Positions 1 through 7,147 of a stretch of 64,000 nt of DNA are shown here, in pieces. The translations under genes and the position numbers were made by a program. Source of the DNA: an uncultured Pseudomonadota bacterium (lineage in GTDB: Bacteria; Myxococcota_A; UBA796; GCA-2862545); the NCBI GenBank assembly GCA_903861005.1, contig CAIOSP010000054.1, positions 1 to 64,000 on the forward strand, read 5' to 3'. The notes under the pieces are model-generated. The model did no database searches. It saw nothing but the letters and a program-made list of their open reading frames with translations, and was not told the origin of the DNA. Each line of letters opens with the position of its first letter. The first letter of the stretch is position 1.

Positions 1-548
1 GCCGGGAGGCGACGTGGGGAAGCCAGGAGATCGGCCAGGATCAGGTCCTGGCGAGATGTGTGGGATCCTCAGACCCGGCGCCCGCCGCGCGGCAGGCCTA
101 CGTTGAGGTGCTCGACGCGTCGTCTCCGTCCCAAACCCGTCCCACAGGGGCTCGGGAAGGGGGGAGCGGCCACTCGCCACAACGCGACAACAGAGATGCG
201 ACCAAGTCGAACCGCGGTTCAAGTGAGACCAATGTGAGATGCGGAAGGGGGGGGGCTCGAACCCGAGGAGGTCAATCCACAATAGTGGTGCCCACGCGAC
301 GGTTTGCCAGAGCAGAGGCTGGTTTTGGGGCTCCTCTTCCGTTTTCATTCGGGCGTATAGGCGGTGATGCGGGGCGATGCCTCGCGATCGCTTGGCCCCA
401 ATTGGGTCCCACGCAGGCGGGTTTCTTGGCGACTCCTAAGCGCGAGGGGGAGACCTCGGGGCCCTTTCCCCACGGCCGGGACAGGGCTCGCGCGGCTGAT
501 GTGCGAGTGTGATATGCGTCGGCTAGTCACCACATGAAGGCATCACTC
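1..548. other. left edge without a supported gene
   Basis: Apart from the truncated tRNA-Leu copy (listed separately) I see no gene here that I can support. Open frames on both strands have compositions rich in Arg, Gly and Pro and no recognisable motif, signal peptide or good ribosome binding site, so they look like chance frames in GC-rich DNA. The last stretch before the VapB start is short and should carry the promoter of the toxin-antitoxin pair, but I cannot point to convincing -35/-10 boxes. Confidence 0.5.
203..264 (-). repeat. truncated tRNA-Leu 3' end plus terminator arm (candidate att site)
   Basis: This is an imperfect copy of 2030-2087. A 17-base block, caagtcgaaccgcggtt, is identical in both; so are gagatgcggaagggggg and ctcgaaccc. 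Read on the minus strand the copy contains the 3' strand of the tRNA-Leu acceptor stem, part of the T arm, and one arm of the downstream terminator hairpin; the rest of the tRNA is absent. A truncated tRNA 3' end in direct orientation to an intact tRNA is the classic footprint of integration by a tyrosine recombinase. A decayed tandem tRNA duplication is the alternative. The G run here is 9 bases against 6 in the intact gene. Confidence 0.7.
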
Positions 549-761
549 ATGCGCACCACCATCGACCTCCCCGAGGCCCTCCTCGACGAAGTCCAGCGGA
601 CCACCCAGGCGAGCACCCGTCGCGAGGCCCTGGTGATCGCGCTGGAGGACTACCTTCGTCGTCAGAGGCGGGCGCGGGTGATCAGTGCGGCCGGCTCGAT
701 GGACCTCGACCTCGATGTCCGCGCCCTGCGCGCCCTTGGGAATGGGCGTCGCGATGCCTGA
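549..761 (+). CDS. vapB: VapB-family ribbon-helix-helix antitoxin
   Basis: The predicted 70-residue protein begins MRTTIDLPEALLDEVQ, the short beta strand and first helix typical of ribbon-helix-helix VapB antitoxins, followed by a second helix (residues about 20-40, rich in Arg). The C-terminal tail is acidic and then basic and would occupy the toxin's active site. I chose the ATG at 549 over an in-frame ATG at 534 because GAAGG sits 8 bases upstream and the family motif starts there. It overlaps the downstream toxin start by 8 bases, as in most vapBC operons. Known for the family: the antitoxin neutralises VapC and autoregulates the operon through DNA binding. The pair lies between the two tRNA-Leu 3'-end copies. 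Confidence 0.85.
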   Translation: MRTTIDLPEALLDEVQRTTQASTRREALVIALEDYLRRQRRARVISAAGSMDLDLDVRALRALGNGRRDA

Positions 762-1155
762 CGTCCTGGTGGACACCACGGTCTGGATCGAGTTCTTCCG
801 GAGAACCTCGACGGCCCCGTGGCGCGCCGTGCTCGTCGACCTCCTTGAGCGCGACGCGGTCGTCCTTGTGGACCCGATCGTCGCAGAACTGCTGTACGGC
901 GTTCGCACCGAGCCGGAGCGAGCGGTGGTGCTCGACCTCGCCGCCGGCGCGCGGTCGCTGCCGGTCGATCGTCAGACCTGGATCGCGAGCGGTGACCTCG
1001 GGAGGTCGTGGCGGAGCCGCGGGCGGACGTTGTCGTTGGTCGACTGTCTCCTCGCGACCGTCGCGATGCGAGAGGGTTGCCCGCTCTGGACGCTGGACGA
1101 GGACTTCGCGCCGCTGGTCGCTGCGGGGGAGCTCATCCGGTTTCAGCCAGGGTGA
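754..1155 (+). CDS. vapC: VapC-family PIN-domain ribonuclease toxin
   Basis: This 133-residue protein has the four acidic positions of a PIN nuclease: Asp7 in VDTTVW, Glu45 in PIVAELLYG, Asp97 in LSLVDCLLA and Asp115 in TLDEDF. Family knowledge: VapC toxins are Mg-dependent RNases that cut tRNA or rRNA and are held inactive by VapB. The ATG at 754 lies inside the end of vapB, so translation is probably coupled, and the length is normal for the family. The gene is apparently intact, so the module could be active and could stabilise the flanked segment. The cellular target cannot be read from sequence. Confidence 0.9.
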   Translation: MPDVLVDTTVWIEFFRRTSTAPWRAVLVDLLERDAVVLVDPIVAELLYGVRTEPERAVVLDLAAGARSLPVDRQTWIASGDLGRSWRSRGRTLSLVDCLLATVAMREGCPLWTLDEDFAPLVAAGELIRFQPG

Positions 1156-1291
1156 CGGTCGGCGGTGGCTCCGCTGTTCGGCCCAGATTCGAATTCCACT
1201 GTGCCTGGACCTTACGGCGGTACACGAACGTCAACCCTGCGATCGTCGTCGGCGACGCGCTTCGGAAGGCGCACGGGACCAACCTGGGCTG

Positions 1292-1819
1292 TCACGCCCT
1301 CGCGTACGGCGCGGGGAGGTCCACCAGCGCCGTCAGGCGTTCGGTGGCGATCCCGATCTCCCGCGCGCGTCCGCCGCGCAGCGCGTCGACCAACGTGAAC
1401 ACGTCGCCCAGTTCCGGGTTGCGTCGCGAGGCGGCAACGACCGACGGGTGCAGGGGCTCGACCGCGTTTCCGTCGATCGTCCCGTCCTCCGCGGCCCACA
1501 CGAGCGGCGCCGTGTACCGGACGCGGCCCTCGAAGGCGCGCGCTGCGAAGCTCGTCGGAAGGCCGCGCACCACCTGCTCGCGATCGACGACGAGGGGGAA
1601 CAAGTAGCGAAGCACGGGCAACAGCTCGGACAGCGCGATCCGGTTGATCCAGCCGTCTCGGACGATGTCGGCCACCTCCAGGCGGCGCAGCGAGCGATCG
1701 AGCGACGACCACGGCACGTCCAGCTCGCGGTGGACGTCGGCCGGGCGCCACGTGCCGCGCACGTGCTGCTGATGGGCCGCGGTGAGGGCGACGGCGACGT
1801 CGACAGCTTGGAGGGACAT
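1292..1819 (-). CDS. winged-helix-like hypothetical protein
   Basis: This is a 175-residue protein with no signal peptide or membrane segment. Residues about 20-60 (RPADVHRELDVPWSSLDRSL, then a strand-rich part with RDGWINRIALSELLPVL) read like a winged helix in which a promoter-recognition helix is followed by a wing; the C-terminal half (LHPSVVAASRRNPELGDVF) is helical. I do not recognise a named family. The GGAAG site 7 bases before the ATG supports the start. It is convergent with vapBC and shares the segment between the tRNA-Leu copies. It may be a regulator, or the antitoxin-like half of a system whose partner was lost; both ideas are inference. Confidence 0.55.
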   Translation of the reverse strand: MSLQAVDVAVALTAAHQQHVRGTWRPADVHRELDVPWSSLDRSLRRLEVADIVRDGWINRIALSELLPVLRYLFPLVVDREQVVRGLPTSFAARAFEGRVRYTAPLVWAAEDGTIDGNAVEPLHPSVVAASRRNPELGDVFTLVDALRGGRAREIGIATERLTALVDLPAPYARA

Positions 1820-1825
1820 GGGGCG

Positions 1826-1842
1826 CTTCCGATTTTAGGAAG
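1826..1842 (-). promoter_or_regulatory. inverted repeat overlapping the ribosome binding site
   Basis: CTTCC and GGAAG form a 5-base inverted repeat around a 7-base AT-rich centre that reads TAAAATC on the minus strand. The GGAAG half is also the Shine-Dalgarno-like element of the winged-helix-like gene, and the centre resembles a -10 box. It could be an autoregulatory operator or a small hairpin hiding the ribosome binding site. A 10-base palindrome, cacaattgtg, lies further upstream at 1869-1878. Both are short and may be chance. Confidence 0.3.
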
Positions 1843-2010
1843 TTTGGCCACCACGGGGCCGCGGCGCCACAATTGTGCTCGAGCTACGCCGAACGCAGAC
1901 GGTCGCCGCTCAGGGCGACGCCTCTGGCGGCGTGGCGCGTTTGGCGTCGTTTTCGCCACGCGACGGTCCCACTTCGCGTCGGGACGGGGGGATCGTCGAT
2001 CGGCCACAAA

Positions 2011-2047
2011 GAAAAAACCGCGGTTCGAACAAGTCGAACCGCGGTTT
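2011..2047 (-). terminator. rho-independent terminator of tRNA-Leu
   Basis: Read on the minus strand, a perfect 14-base-pair stem (AAACCGCGGTTCGA pairing with TCGAACCGCGGTTT, plus-strand arms 2015-2028 and 2034-2047) with a 5-base loop ends in six T residues. It starts 18 bases after the tRNA-Leu 3' end, so it should terminate the tRNA transcript. One arm of it is part of the sequence duplicated at 203-264. Confidence 0.92.
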
Positions 2048-2087
2048 CTTGTGGGACCATGAGATGCGGAAGGGGGGACTCGAACCC
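2030..2087 (-). repeat. intact-side copy of the tRNA-Leu 3'-end direct repeat (candidate att site)
   Basis: This is the partner of 203-264, in the same orientation and about 1.8 kb away. It covers the T arm and acceptor 3' strand of the intact tRNA-Leu gene plus the proximal arm of its terminator. If the repeats are attachment sites, the segment between them (vapBC and the winged-helix-like gene) is the inserted DNA, lying on the 3' side of the tRNA as expected for tRNA-targeting elements. Confidence 0.65.
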
Positions 2088-2146
2088 CCACACCTCTCGG
2101 CTCTGGCTTCTGAGACCAGCGCGTCTACCGATTCCGCCACTTCCGC
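2065..2146 (-). tRNA. tRNA-Leu (anticodon CAG)
   Basis: The minus strand folds as a class II tRNA. The acceptor stem is GCGGAAG paired with CTTCCGC, with discriminator A. The D arm is TGGCGGAATCGGTAGACGC, and the anticodon stem CTGGT/GCCAG has loop CTCAGAA, giving anticodon CAG. There is a long variable arm (AGCC GAGA GGTGT region) and a T arm GGGGG TTCGAGT CCCCC. CCA is not encoded. Reads CUG leucine codons, which are abundant in this GC-rich genome. It is followed by a strong terminator, and its 3' end is duplicated at 203-264. Confidence 0.95.
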
Positions 2147-2157
2147 AGGGCGGGGCC

Positions 2158-2186
2158 GCTTTAGTGTGGCGCGCGGGCGGCGTCAA
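2158..2186 (-). promoter_or_regulatory. probable tRNA-Leu promoter
   Basis: On the minus strand TTGACG (plus 2181-2186) and TAAAGC (plus 2158-2163) are separated by 17 bases and end 11 bases before the mature tRNA 5' end. The spacing and -35 box fit a sigma-70-type stable RNA promoter; the -10 box is only a moderate match. Confidence 0.5.
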
Positions 2187-2251
2187 GGAGGTGGTGACCT
2201 CTTGCCTGCGGAGCAGGCGTGCCTACCTTGCGGCCCGCAGGAGGGCGCACC

Positions 2252-2953
2252 ATGGGCATCTTCGACTTTCTGACCAAGGAAGGCAAGTTCAAGACGCACG
2301 TGCGCCGGATGTCGGACGCCTACGCGCTCCCGGAAGATCGTGAGACCGCGTCGCGGGCGCTGGACGAGGACGGGTCGCCGCGGGCGTTGCTGGCGCTGCT
2401 GACCCGGTTCGACATCAACATCAGCTCCCAGATCAAGGACCAGGACGAGAAGGACCGCCTGTTCCAGGTTCTCCGCAAGCACGGCGCCGAGCCGCTCGCG
2501 GAGCCGGTGCGGGTGTGGCTGCGCAAGTGCCGTCAGTACGCGTGGCCGCTGCGGCTGCTCTCTGAGCTTGAGGGGCTGAATGCCGCTGCCACCATGGTCT
2601 ACGAGCTGCTGGCGGGGGACGCGGGCAAGGCGACGTTCGAGCCGGAGCGCCGCAAGCACCTGCTGGTCTGGCTGTCCGAGCACAAGCACCCAGGTGCCCT
2701 GGCGGCCGTGACGCCCTTCCTCAAGGACTTTGACGAGGAGGTCCGCTACGCCGCGGCCGAGGTCGCCATCTCCCAGGAGGACGACGCCGCGCGCGAGCCG
2801 CTGCTGGCCCGGCTGGCGGACTCCAAGGAGGAGAGCCTGCGGATGAAGCACCGCATCGCGCAGGTCTTTCGCCAGCGGGCCTGGCCTGTGGGCGAGCTCG
2901 CGACCGTCCCGGATGGCTTCGCGGTGCGGGACGGGCTCGTCGTCTCGGTGTGA
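2252..2953 (+). CDS. HEAT-repeat-like cytoplasmic protein
   Basis: This 233-residue protein starts MGIFDFLTKEGKFKTH after a GCAGGAGGG ribosome binding site; an upstream in-frame ATG at 2219 has no such site. It has no signal peptide. Paired helices recur through the chain (for example HPGALAAVTPFLKDFDEEV, then RYAAAEVAISQEDDAAREPL near residues 150-195), as in HEAT or PBS-lyase-type repeats, which act as protein-binding scaffolds. The N-terminal part (residues 1-60) is Lys/Arg-rich. I cannot name a partner. It stands alone between the tRNA and the lipoprotein pair. Confidence 0.7.
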   Translation: MGIFDFLTKEGKFKTHVRRMSDAYALPEDRETASRALDEDGSPRALLALLTRFDINISSQIKDQDEKDRLFQVLRKHGAEPLAEPVRVWLRKCRQYAWPLRLLSELEGLNAAATMVYELLAGDAGKATFEPERRKHLLVWLSEHKHPGALAAVTPFLKDFDEEVRYAAAEVAISQEDDAAREPLLARLADSKEESLRMKHRIAQVFRQRAWPVGELATVPDGFAVRDGLVVSV

Positions 2954-3054
2954 GGCTGGGGTCAGCGTCGGGCCGGTCGCGTTGACGCGGACCCCGCGCC
3001 GCGAAAGAGAGCAGGACACCGGTGGAGACATTCGCCGCCGGGGAGGAAGCACCT

Positions 3055-3420
3055 ATGCGCTGGATCGCCCCGGTTGGAGTCGGACTGATGCTGTCCGTCC
3101 AGGGCTGCACGCCCACCTGCTCCACCACCTGTCAGCACTTCTACGAGGCGGACCAGTGCGACGCGCCCCCGGCCGGTCTGGCGCGTGAGGACGCGATCGC
3201 CCAGTGCACGAACGTGTGCCAGGACGCGCTCCAGCAGGTCGGCCCCGCGCCGGATGCGGCGGACCCGCGCTTCAACCCGGCCGTCATCTCGCCGCCGACC
3301 AAGTCGCCGCAGATCACCAATGAGCGCGAGGCAGCCGCGTGGATGGACTGCGTGTGGAGCTTCGAGGATGACGTCTGCCCCTCTCGCCTCGGCGACCAGT
3401 ACTGTGTCCGCGTCTTCTAG
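3055..3420 (+). CDS. small Cys-rich lipoprotein
   Basis: The predicted 121-residue protein has a short lipoprotein signal (MRWIAPVGVGLMLSVQGC) with the lipobox ending at Cys18. The mature part opens CTPTCSTTCQHF and contains several further Cys residues spread over the chain (EADQC, AQCTNVC, MDCVW, DDVC, YCVRVF), so it is likely disulfide-bonded outside the cytoplasm. I chose the ATG at 3055 over an in-frame ATG at 3022 because it gives a proper signal. The next gene encodes a protein with the same CxPTCxxxC opening, so the two are probably paralogues. The function is unknown. Confidence 0.75.
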   Translation: MRWIAPVGVGLMLSVQGCTPTCSTTCQHFYEADQCDAPPAGLAREDAIAQCTNVCQDALQQVGPAPDAADPRFNPAVISPPTKSPQITNEREAAAWMDCVWSFEDDVCPSRLGDQYCVRVF

Positions 3421-3706
3421 GACGGTCGCGCTCATCGTGGCGTTGGCCGCGGGTTTGGTCGGCTGCGCGCCCACCTGCACGCAGGTCTGCCACAAGCTGG
3501 ACCGGTGCGATCTCAACGGAGACGTGCTCGTCACCGAGTGCGTCGCGTCGTGCGAGGCGGAGATCTCCGACTACCGCGACACGGATGACAAGGACTCCAA
3601 GGTCACCTTCAATGTTCAGCGGAAGTGCCTTGGATCGCACAGCTGCGACGAGATCGCGGCCGGAGCGTGCTATGAGTCCTCCCTGTTTCCCTTCTCCATG
3701 GAGTAG
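3368..3706 (+). CDS. small Cys-rich lipoprotein, paralogue of the upstream gene
   Basis: This 112-residue protein has a lipoprotein signal with hydrophobic core TVALIVALAAGLVGC. The mature part begins CAPTCTQVCHKLDRC and continues with ECVASC, KCLGSHSC and GACYES, mirroring the Cys pattern of the gene before it. The ATG at 3368 has GGAG 8 bases upstream and overlaps the end of the upstream gene by 53 bases; a GTG at 3404 in the same frame would give a shorter n-region and is an acceptable alternative. Overlap and shared pattern point to local duplication and co-expression. The function is unknown. Confidence 0.7.
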   Translation: MTSAPLASATSTVSASSRTVALIVALAAGLVGCAPTCTQVCHKLDRCDLNGDVLVTECVASCEAEISDYRDTDDKDSKVTFNVQRKCLGSHSCDEIAAGACYESSLFPFSME

Positions 3707-3727
3707 GGTTTCGCGGGAGGAGGGCTC

Positions 3728-4867
3728 GTGTCAGAACGTCGCCGCATTCCCCTGACCGATCTGCTGGCCCGTGGGCCCGTGCAGACGGGCCGCCAGCGCC
3801 ACGCATTCATGAAGGCCATGGGTCTTTCGGGTGTGCGCTACCAGGGGCAACCGCGCGTTTCATTCCCGGTGCTGCCGCTCCAGGCGTTCGGAGTCGCGTA
3901 TGACCTCGACCTGGTCGTGGTGGACGAGTCGGCCGACTGGGACATGCACGAGTACGCCCGCGTCGCCACGCCGGACGGCCCCGTCTGGCTGTGCAAGGAC
4001 AGCCGCGTCGGCACGCTCGAGCAGACCCTCGTCGCGGACCTGGACGGCCTGGACCACGTGCTGCCTGAGATCCCGCTCAAGCGCCGGCGCTCCAAGGTGG
4101 ACGTGGTCGACAAGAGCGACGCCAGCCATCTGGACCTGTCGCTGGCCTACACCAACTTCGACGGCGTGCCGGTCGAGGTGGCCTACAAGGGCCCGGCCCC
4201 TCAGCACACGCTCCGAAATCGCAACAGCAGCACCATGGGCCACAGCGCCGGTGCGGTGCTGTGCGCGCTCGACGTGTCGGCCAACGCGTTCGCCAAGTCA
4301 TCGTCGGTGAAGCTGGGCGGCGCGCCGCAGAAGCTGCGGCGCATCCTGGGCGTGATGCCCTTCCAGCTGGCGCTGATCCAGACGCAGGCCGGCCTGTCGA
4401 CGGGCTCCTGGCTGCAGGGCCGCGACGCGGACGGCGTGTGGACGCGCCACGCCAGCGGCGCGGTGCAGCGCTGGGACAAGCTGCGGTCGGCCGGTGAGGT
4501 CGTGCTCACCCAGGTCCACGCCTGGCGCACGCTGCGCTACACCTTCCAGGTGAACGGCGACGCGCTCGAGCTGTTCCGCATCGACATCGACCAGCACGGC
4601 CGAACGGACGAGCCGTGCTCCATCCTGTTCGCGCCCGCCATCCCCGACCTCCGCTTCGCGTTCGACGGGCCGTGGAAGGGCCGCTGGGTGATCGACGTGA
4701 ACGGCCAGCACGGCCACGCCGACGGCGGCATCCGCCTGGAGCGCGGCGACGGCTTCGACCGCCTGCACATCATCCCGCACGCCCCCAAGTGGACCCTGGA
4801 CCGCCCGCTGGTGTCCGAGGTGCGCTTTGACGGCGACGACGTCTCGGTGGACGTCCGGAGGAAGTGA
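3728..4867 (+). CDS. hypothetical protein, 379 residues
   Basis: It starts at GTG 3728 behind a GGGAGGAGG ribosome binding site. There is no signal peptide or membrane segment, so it should be cytoplasmic. The chain alternates charged and aromatic stretches, with a Lys/Arg cluster (LKRRRSKVDVV, about residues 118-128) and a C-terminal half of predicted beta strands (DLRFAFDGPWKGRWVID, LHIIPHAPKWTLDRPLV). I do not recognise a family. The next gene begins 1 base after its stop, so the two are probably co-transcribed with the GH36-like gene that follows. Confidence 0.7.
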   Translation: MSERRRIPLTDLLARGPVQTGRQRHAFMKAMGLSGVRYQGQPRVSFPVLPLQAFGVAYDLDLVVVDESADWDMHEYARVATPDGPVWLCKDSRVGTLEQTLVADLDGLDHVLPEIPLKRRRSKVDVVDKSDASHLDLSLAYTNFDGVPVEVAYKGPAPQHTLRNRNSSTMGHSAGAVLCALDVSANAFAKSSSVKLGGAPQKLRRILGVMPFQLALIQTQAGLSTGSWLQGRDADGVWTRHASGAVQRWDKLRSAGEVVLTQVHAWRTLRYTFQVNGDALELFRIDIDQHGRTDEPCSILFAPAIPDLRFAFDGPWKGRWVIDVNGQHGHADGGIRLERGDGFDRLHIIPHAPKWTLDRPLVSEVRFDGDDVSVDVRRK

Positions 4868-4868
4868 C

Positions 4869-5105
4869 ATGAGAGCCCTCACGCCAGACGAGGTCGCGGA
4901 CGTTCGCCACGAGGCGTCGAGCGTGACGGTTCGGGCGAGGGGGCGCTGTGTCCTGCTGCGCGTGGCGCACCCGGCGGACGTCGACCCGGACCGGCTGGTC
5001 GACGCCGTGCGCGACGTGCTCGCCACCACGCCGCTGCGCGAGGTCCAGATCGCCACGGTGGTGGCGGACGGCCCGGCGCGTGTCGTGGGCGGGGTCTTCG
5101 AGTGA
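4869..5105 (+). CDS. small hypothetical protein, 78 residues
   Basis: It begins 1 base after the upstream stop, and its own stop overlaps the GTG start of the galactosidase-like gene. It is therefore the middle of a three-gene translationally coupled unit. The sequence has a strand-helix-strand look (VTVRARGRCVLLRVAHPADV, then VDAVRDVLATTPLREVQIAT) but no motif I can name. GGAGGA lies 5 bases upstream, inside the preceding gene. Confidence 0.6.
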   Translation: MRALTPDEVADVRHEASSVTVRARGRCVLLRVAHPADVDPDRLVDAVRDVLATTPLREVQIATVVADGPARVVGGVFE

Positions 5106-7114
5106 GCCAAACCCTGCGCGGCGTGCCGCGGTGTGGTTCGGTTGTGCTGGCGCTCGCGGCGATCGGCGCGGTCGGGTGCCAGAAGATCGAGCTCCCTGAG
5201 GCGCAGCCCTGCCGGGTCGCCGACTTCACCGCGGGCGACAGCCTGCACGTGCACGCCACGGTCGGGGACGGCGCCCAACAGGGCTGCGGCGACGTGGACC
5301 TCGCGGTGGACACCCTGGCCGACGGCGACGTGACGGTGACGTGGTCGGACGGCGTGCGCTCGTCGGACGGCACGCGCGTGGTGTTCACGCCGACCGTGAC
5401 CGCAGGATCCGGTGGCGCCGCGCTGCACGCGCTGGTGCTCGACGGCACTGCCATGAGCGGTGACGACACCGGCCGCAAGCTGTGGCGCCAAGGCTACCAG
5501 TCGTGGTCGTGGTCCGGCATCGTCGACTTGGACGCGACCGACGCGCCGGAGCGGGTCGGGTCCACCTTGCCCCCGGTCGGCGGCGACGGCGACGCGCTCT
5601 CCGTGACCGACGAGACGCCGTGGACGTCCTGGTGGGGCGGCGCGGTGTCCAATGGCGAGGACGGCGTCGGCTTTGCGCTGGGCGTGGGGAGCGCGACCGT
5701 GCTCAAGGGCTGGACCGCGTTCGACCGCGGCCACGCCACGCTCGTGCTCGGCGGCGCAGACGAGACGCTCACCCTTGGCCCCGGCGAGTCGCGCGATCTC
5801 GATCCCGTGGTGATCGCGGTCGCGGAGGACGGCACGGCGGCGCTCAAGTCGTGGGTGGCCGAGGTCGCGTCGCGCCAGTCGCTCGTCGACCCCGGCGCTC
5901 CCCCTGGCGAGCTGCGCGCGCCGCCCGACGGCTGGGCCAGCTGGTACGTCTTCTACGAGGCCGTCACCGAGGACGACATCCGCCGCAACGTCGACGTGCT
6001 CGCGTCCGAGGCGCGCGATGCGGCCGTGGTGCAGATCGACGACGGCTGGCAGGTGCGGTGGGGCGAGTGGACTGCGGGCCCCAAGTTCCCGAGCGGCATG
6101 ACCTCGATCGCGTCGACCATCCTCACCGCGGGCTTCACGCCGGGCCTGTGGATGGCGCCGTTCTACGTCAGCCGCCAAGCGCCCGCCTACCTGGAGCACC
6201 CCGACTGGTGGGTCCGCACCGCCGACGGCTTGGACGAGCTGCGCTTCACCAACGTCGGCAGCGGCGACTACGCGGTGATCGACGCGACCGTGCCCGAGGC
6301 GCGCGCGTGGATGGCGCAGCAGGTGGCGGACCGCGTGGCGGAGGGGTTCGGCTACCTCAAGCTCGACTTCCTCTATGCGGGTGCGCAGGAGGGCACGCGC
6401 GCACAGGACGTCACCGGGCTCGAGGCCTACCACCTGGGCATGGCTGCGATCCGCGAGGCCGCGGGCGACGCCTGGATCCTGGCGTGCGGTGCGCCGCTGC
6501 TGCCCACGGTCGGCTACGCGCAGAGCTACCGCAGCGGCGCCGACATCGCGTTTGGGGCGGACGGCGGGCGCCCCAAGCGCGACTACCTGCGCTGGCAGGT
6601 TCGGCAGACCGCGGCGCGTGGTCTGTTCCAGCGTGCGTGGTGGTTCAACGACGCCGATCAGATCCTGATGCGCGCCCCGTTCACCGCGACGGACGCGTCC
6701 GGATCGATCGTCGCGAACGTGATCAGCGGCGGCGCGTGGCTGTTGGGCGACGACCTGTCGGATCTGGATCCGGCGTTGGTGGCGCTGGGCGCGCGCGCCG
6801 ATCTGCGGCGCTTCCGCGGCGTGAGCGCGACGCCCGACGATCCCTGGTCCGCCGTGTCGGGGATCGACGGCAGCCCGCTCATCGAGTCGATCACACCGAA
6901 CGACCACGCGCCCGTGCGCTGGACCATGTCGACCGGGCACATCGCCGCGCTCAACCTGTCGGACGCGCCGGTGGACGTGGAGCTGCCGTTCGGTCGCGAG
7001 CTGATCTCCGACAGCGAGTGGCTCGGCGGCGCGCGCACGCTGGCGCCGGGCGAGGGCGTGCTGGTGCTGCCGGACGGCGTCACGCCGGTGTGGCCGGTGC
7101 TCGCGGGCTGGTAG
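5102..7114 (+). CDS. GH36-like alpha-galactosidase lipoprotein
   Basis: This is a 670-residue protein with an N-terminal lipoprotein signal (lipobox GAVGC near residue 25), so it is probably anchored in the periplasm or outer membrane. An N-terminal beta domain is followed by a TIM-barrel with clan GH-D signatures: DDGWQ, LWMAPF, the nucleophile in YLKLDF (Asp422), and the likely acid/base Asp481 in RSGADIAFGADGG. A beta-sandwich closes the chain. Family knowledge: GH36 enzymes release alpha-galactose (or related alpha-linked sugars) with retention. Start GTG 5102 overlaps the preceding stop. The exact substrate is uncertain. Conserved aspartates are present, so it is likely active. Confidence 0.85.
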   Translation: MSQTLRGVPRCGSVVLALAAIGAVGCQKIELPEAQPCRVADFTAGDSLHVHATVGDGAQQGCGDVDLAVDTLADGDVTVTWSDGVRSSDGTRVVFTPTVTAGSGGAALHALVLDGTAMSGDDTGRKLWRQGYQSWSWSGIVDLDATDAPERVGSTLPPVGGDGDALSVTDETPWTSWWGGAVSNGEDGVGFALGVGSATVLKGWTAFDRGHATLVLGGADETLTLGPGESRDLDPVVIAVAEDGTAALKSWVAEVASRQSLVDPGAPPGELRAPPDGWASWYVFYEAVTEDDIRRNVDVLASEARDAAVVQIDDGWQVRWGEWTAGPKFPSGMTSIASTILTAGFTPGLWMAPFYVSRQAPAYLEHPDWWVRTADGLDELRFTNVGSGDYAVIDATVPEARAWMAQQVADRVAEGFGYLKLDFLYAGAQEGTRAQDVTGLEAYHLGMAAIREAAGDAWILACGAPLLPTVGYAQSYRSGADIAFGADGGRPKRDYLRWQVRQTAARGLFQRAWWFNDADQILMRAPFTATDASGSIVANVISGGAWLLGDDLSDLDPALVALGARADLRRFRGVSATPDDPWSAVSGIDGSPLIESITPNDHAPVRWTMSTGHIAALNLSDAPVDVELPFGRELISDSEWLGGARTLAPGEGVLVLPDGVTPVWPVLAGW

Positions 7115-7147
7115 GCGAGTGGAGGCAGCGCTGTGGGCGCGTCGCGC

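Noticed and set aside
60-512. A 150-codon plus-strand frame at the left edge
   Set aside because: It crosses the truncated tRNA copy and has no domain, signal or ribosome binding site.
1869-1878. Palindrome cacaattgtg as an operator
   Set aside because: Ten bases alone, with no second copy or conserved position, are not enough to call.
4298-6940. An 880-codon minus-strand frame opposite the GH36-like region
   Set aside because: Antisense shadow of a gene with catalytic aspartates; composition dominated by Arg, Ala, Val and Gly.
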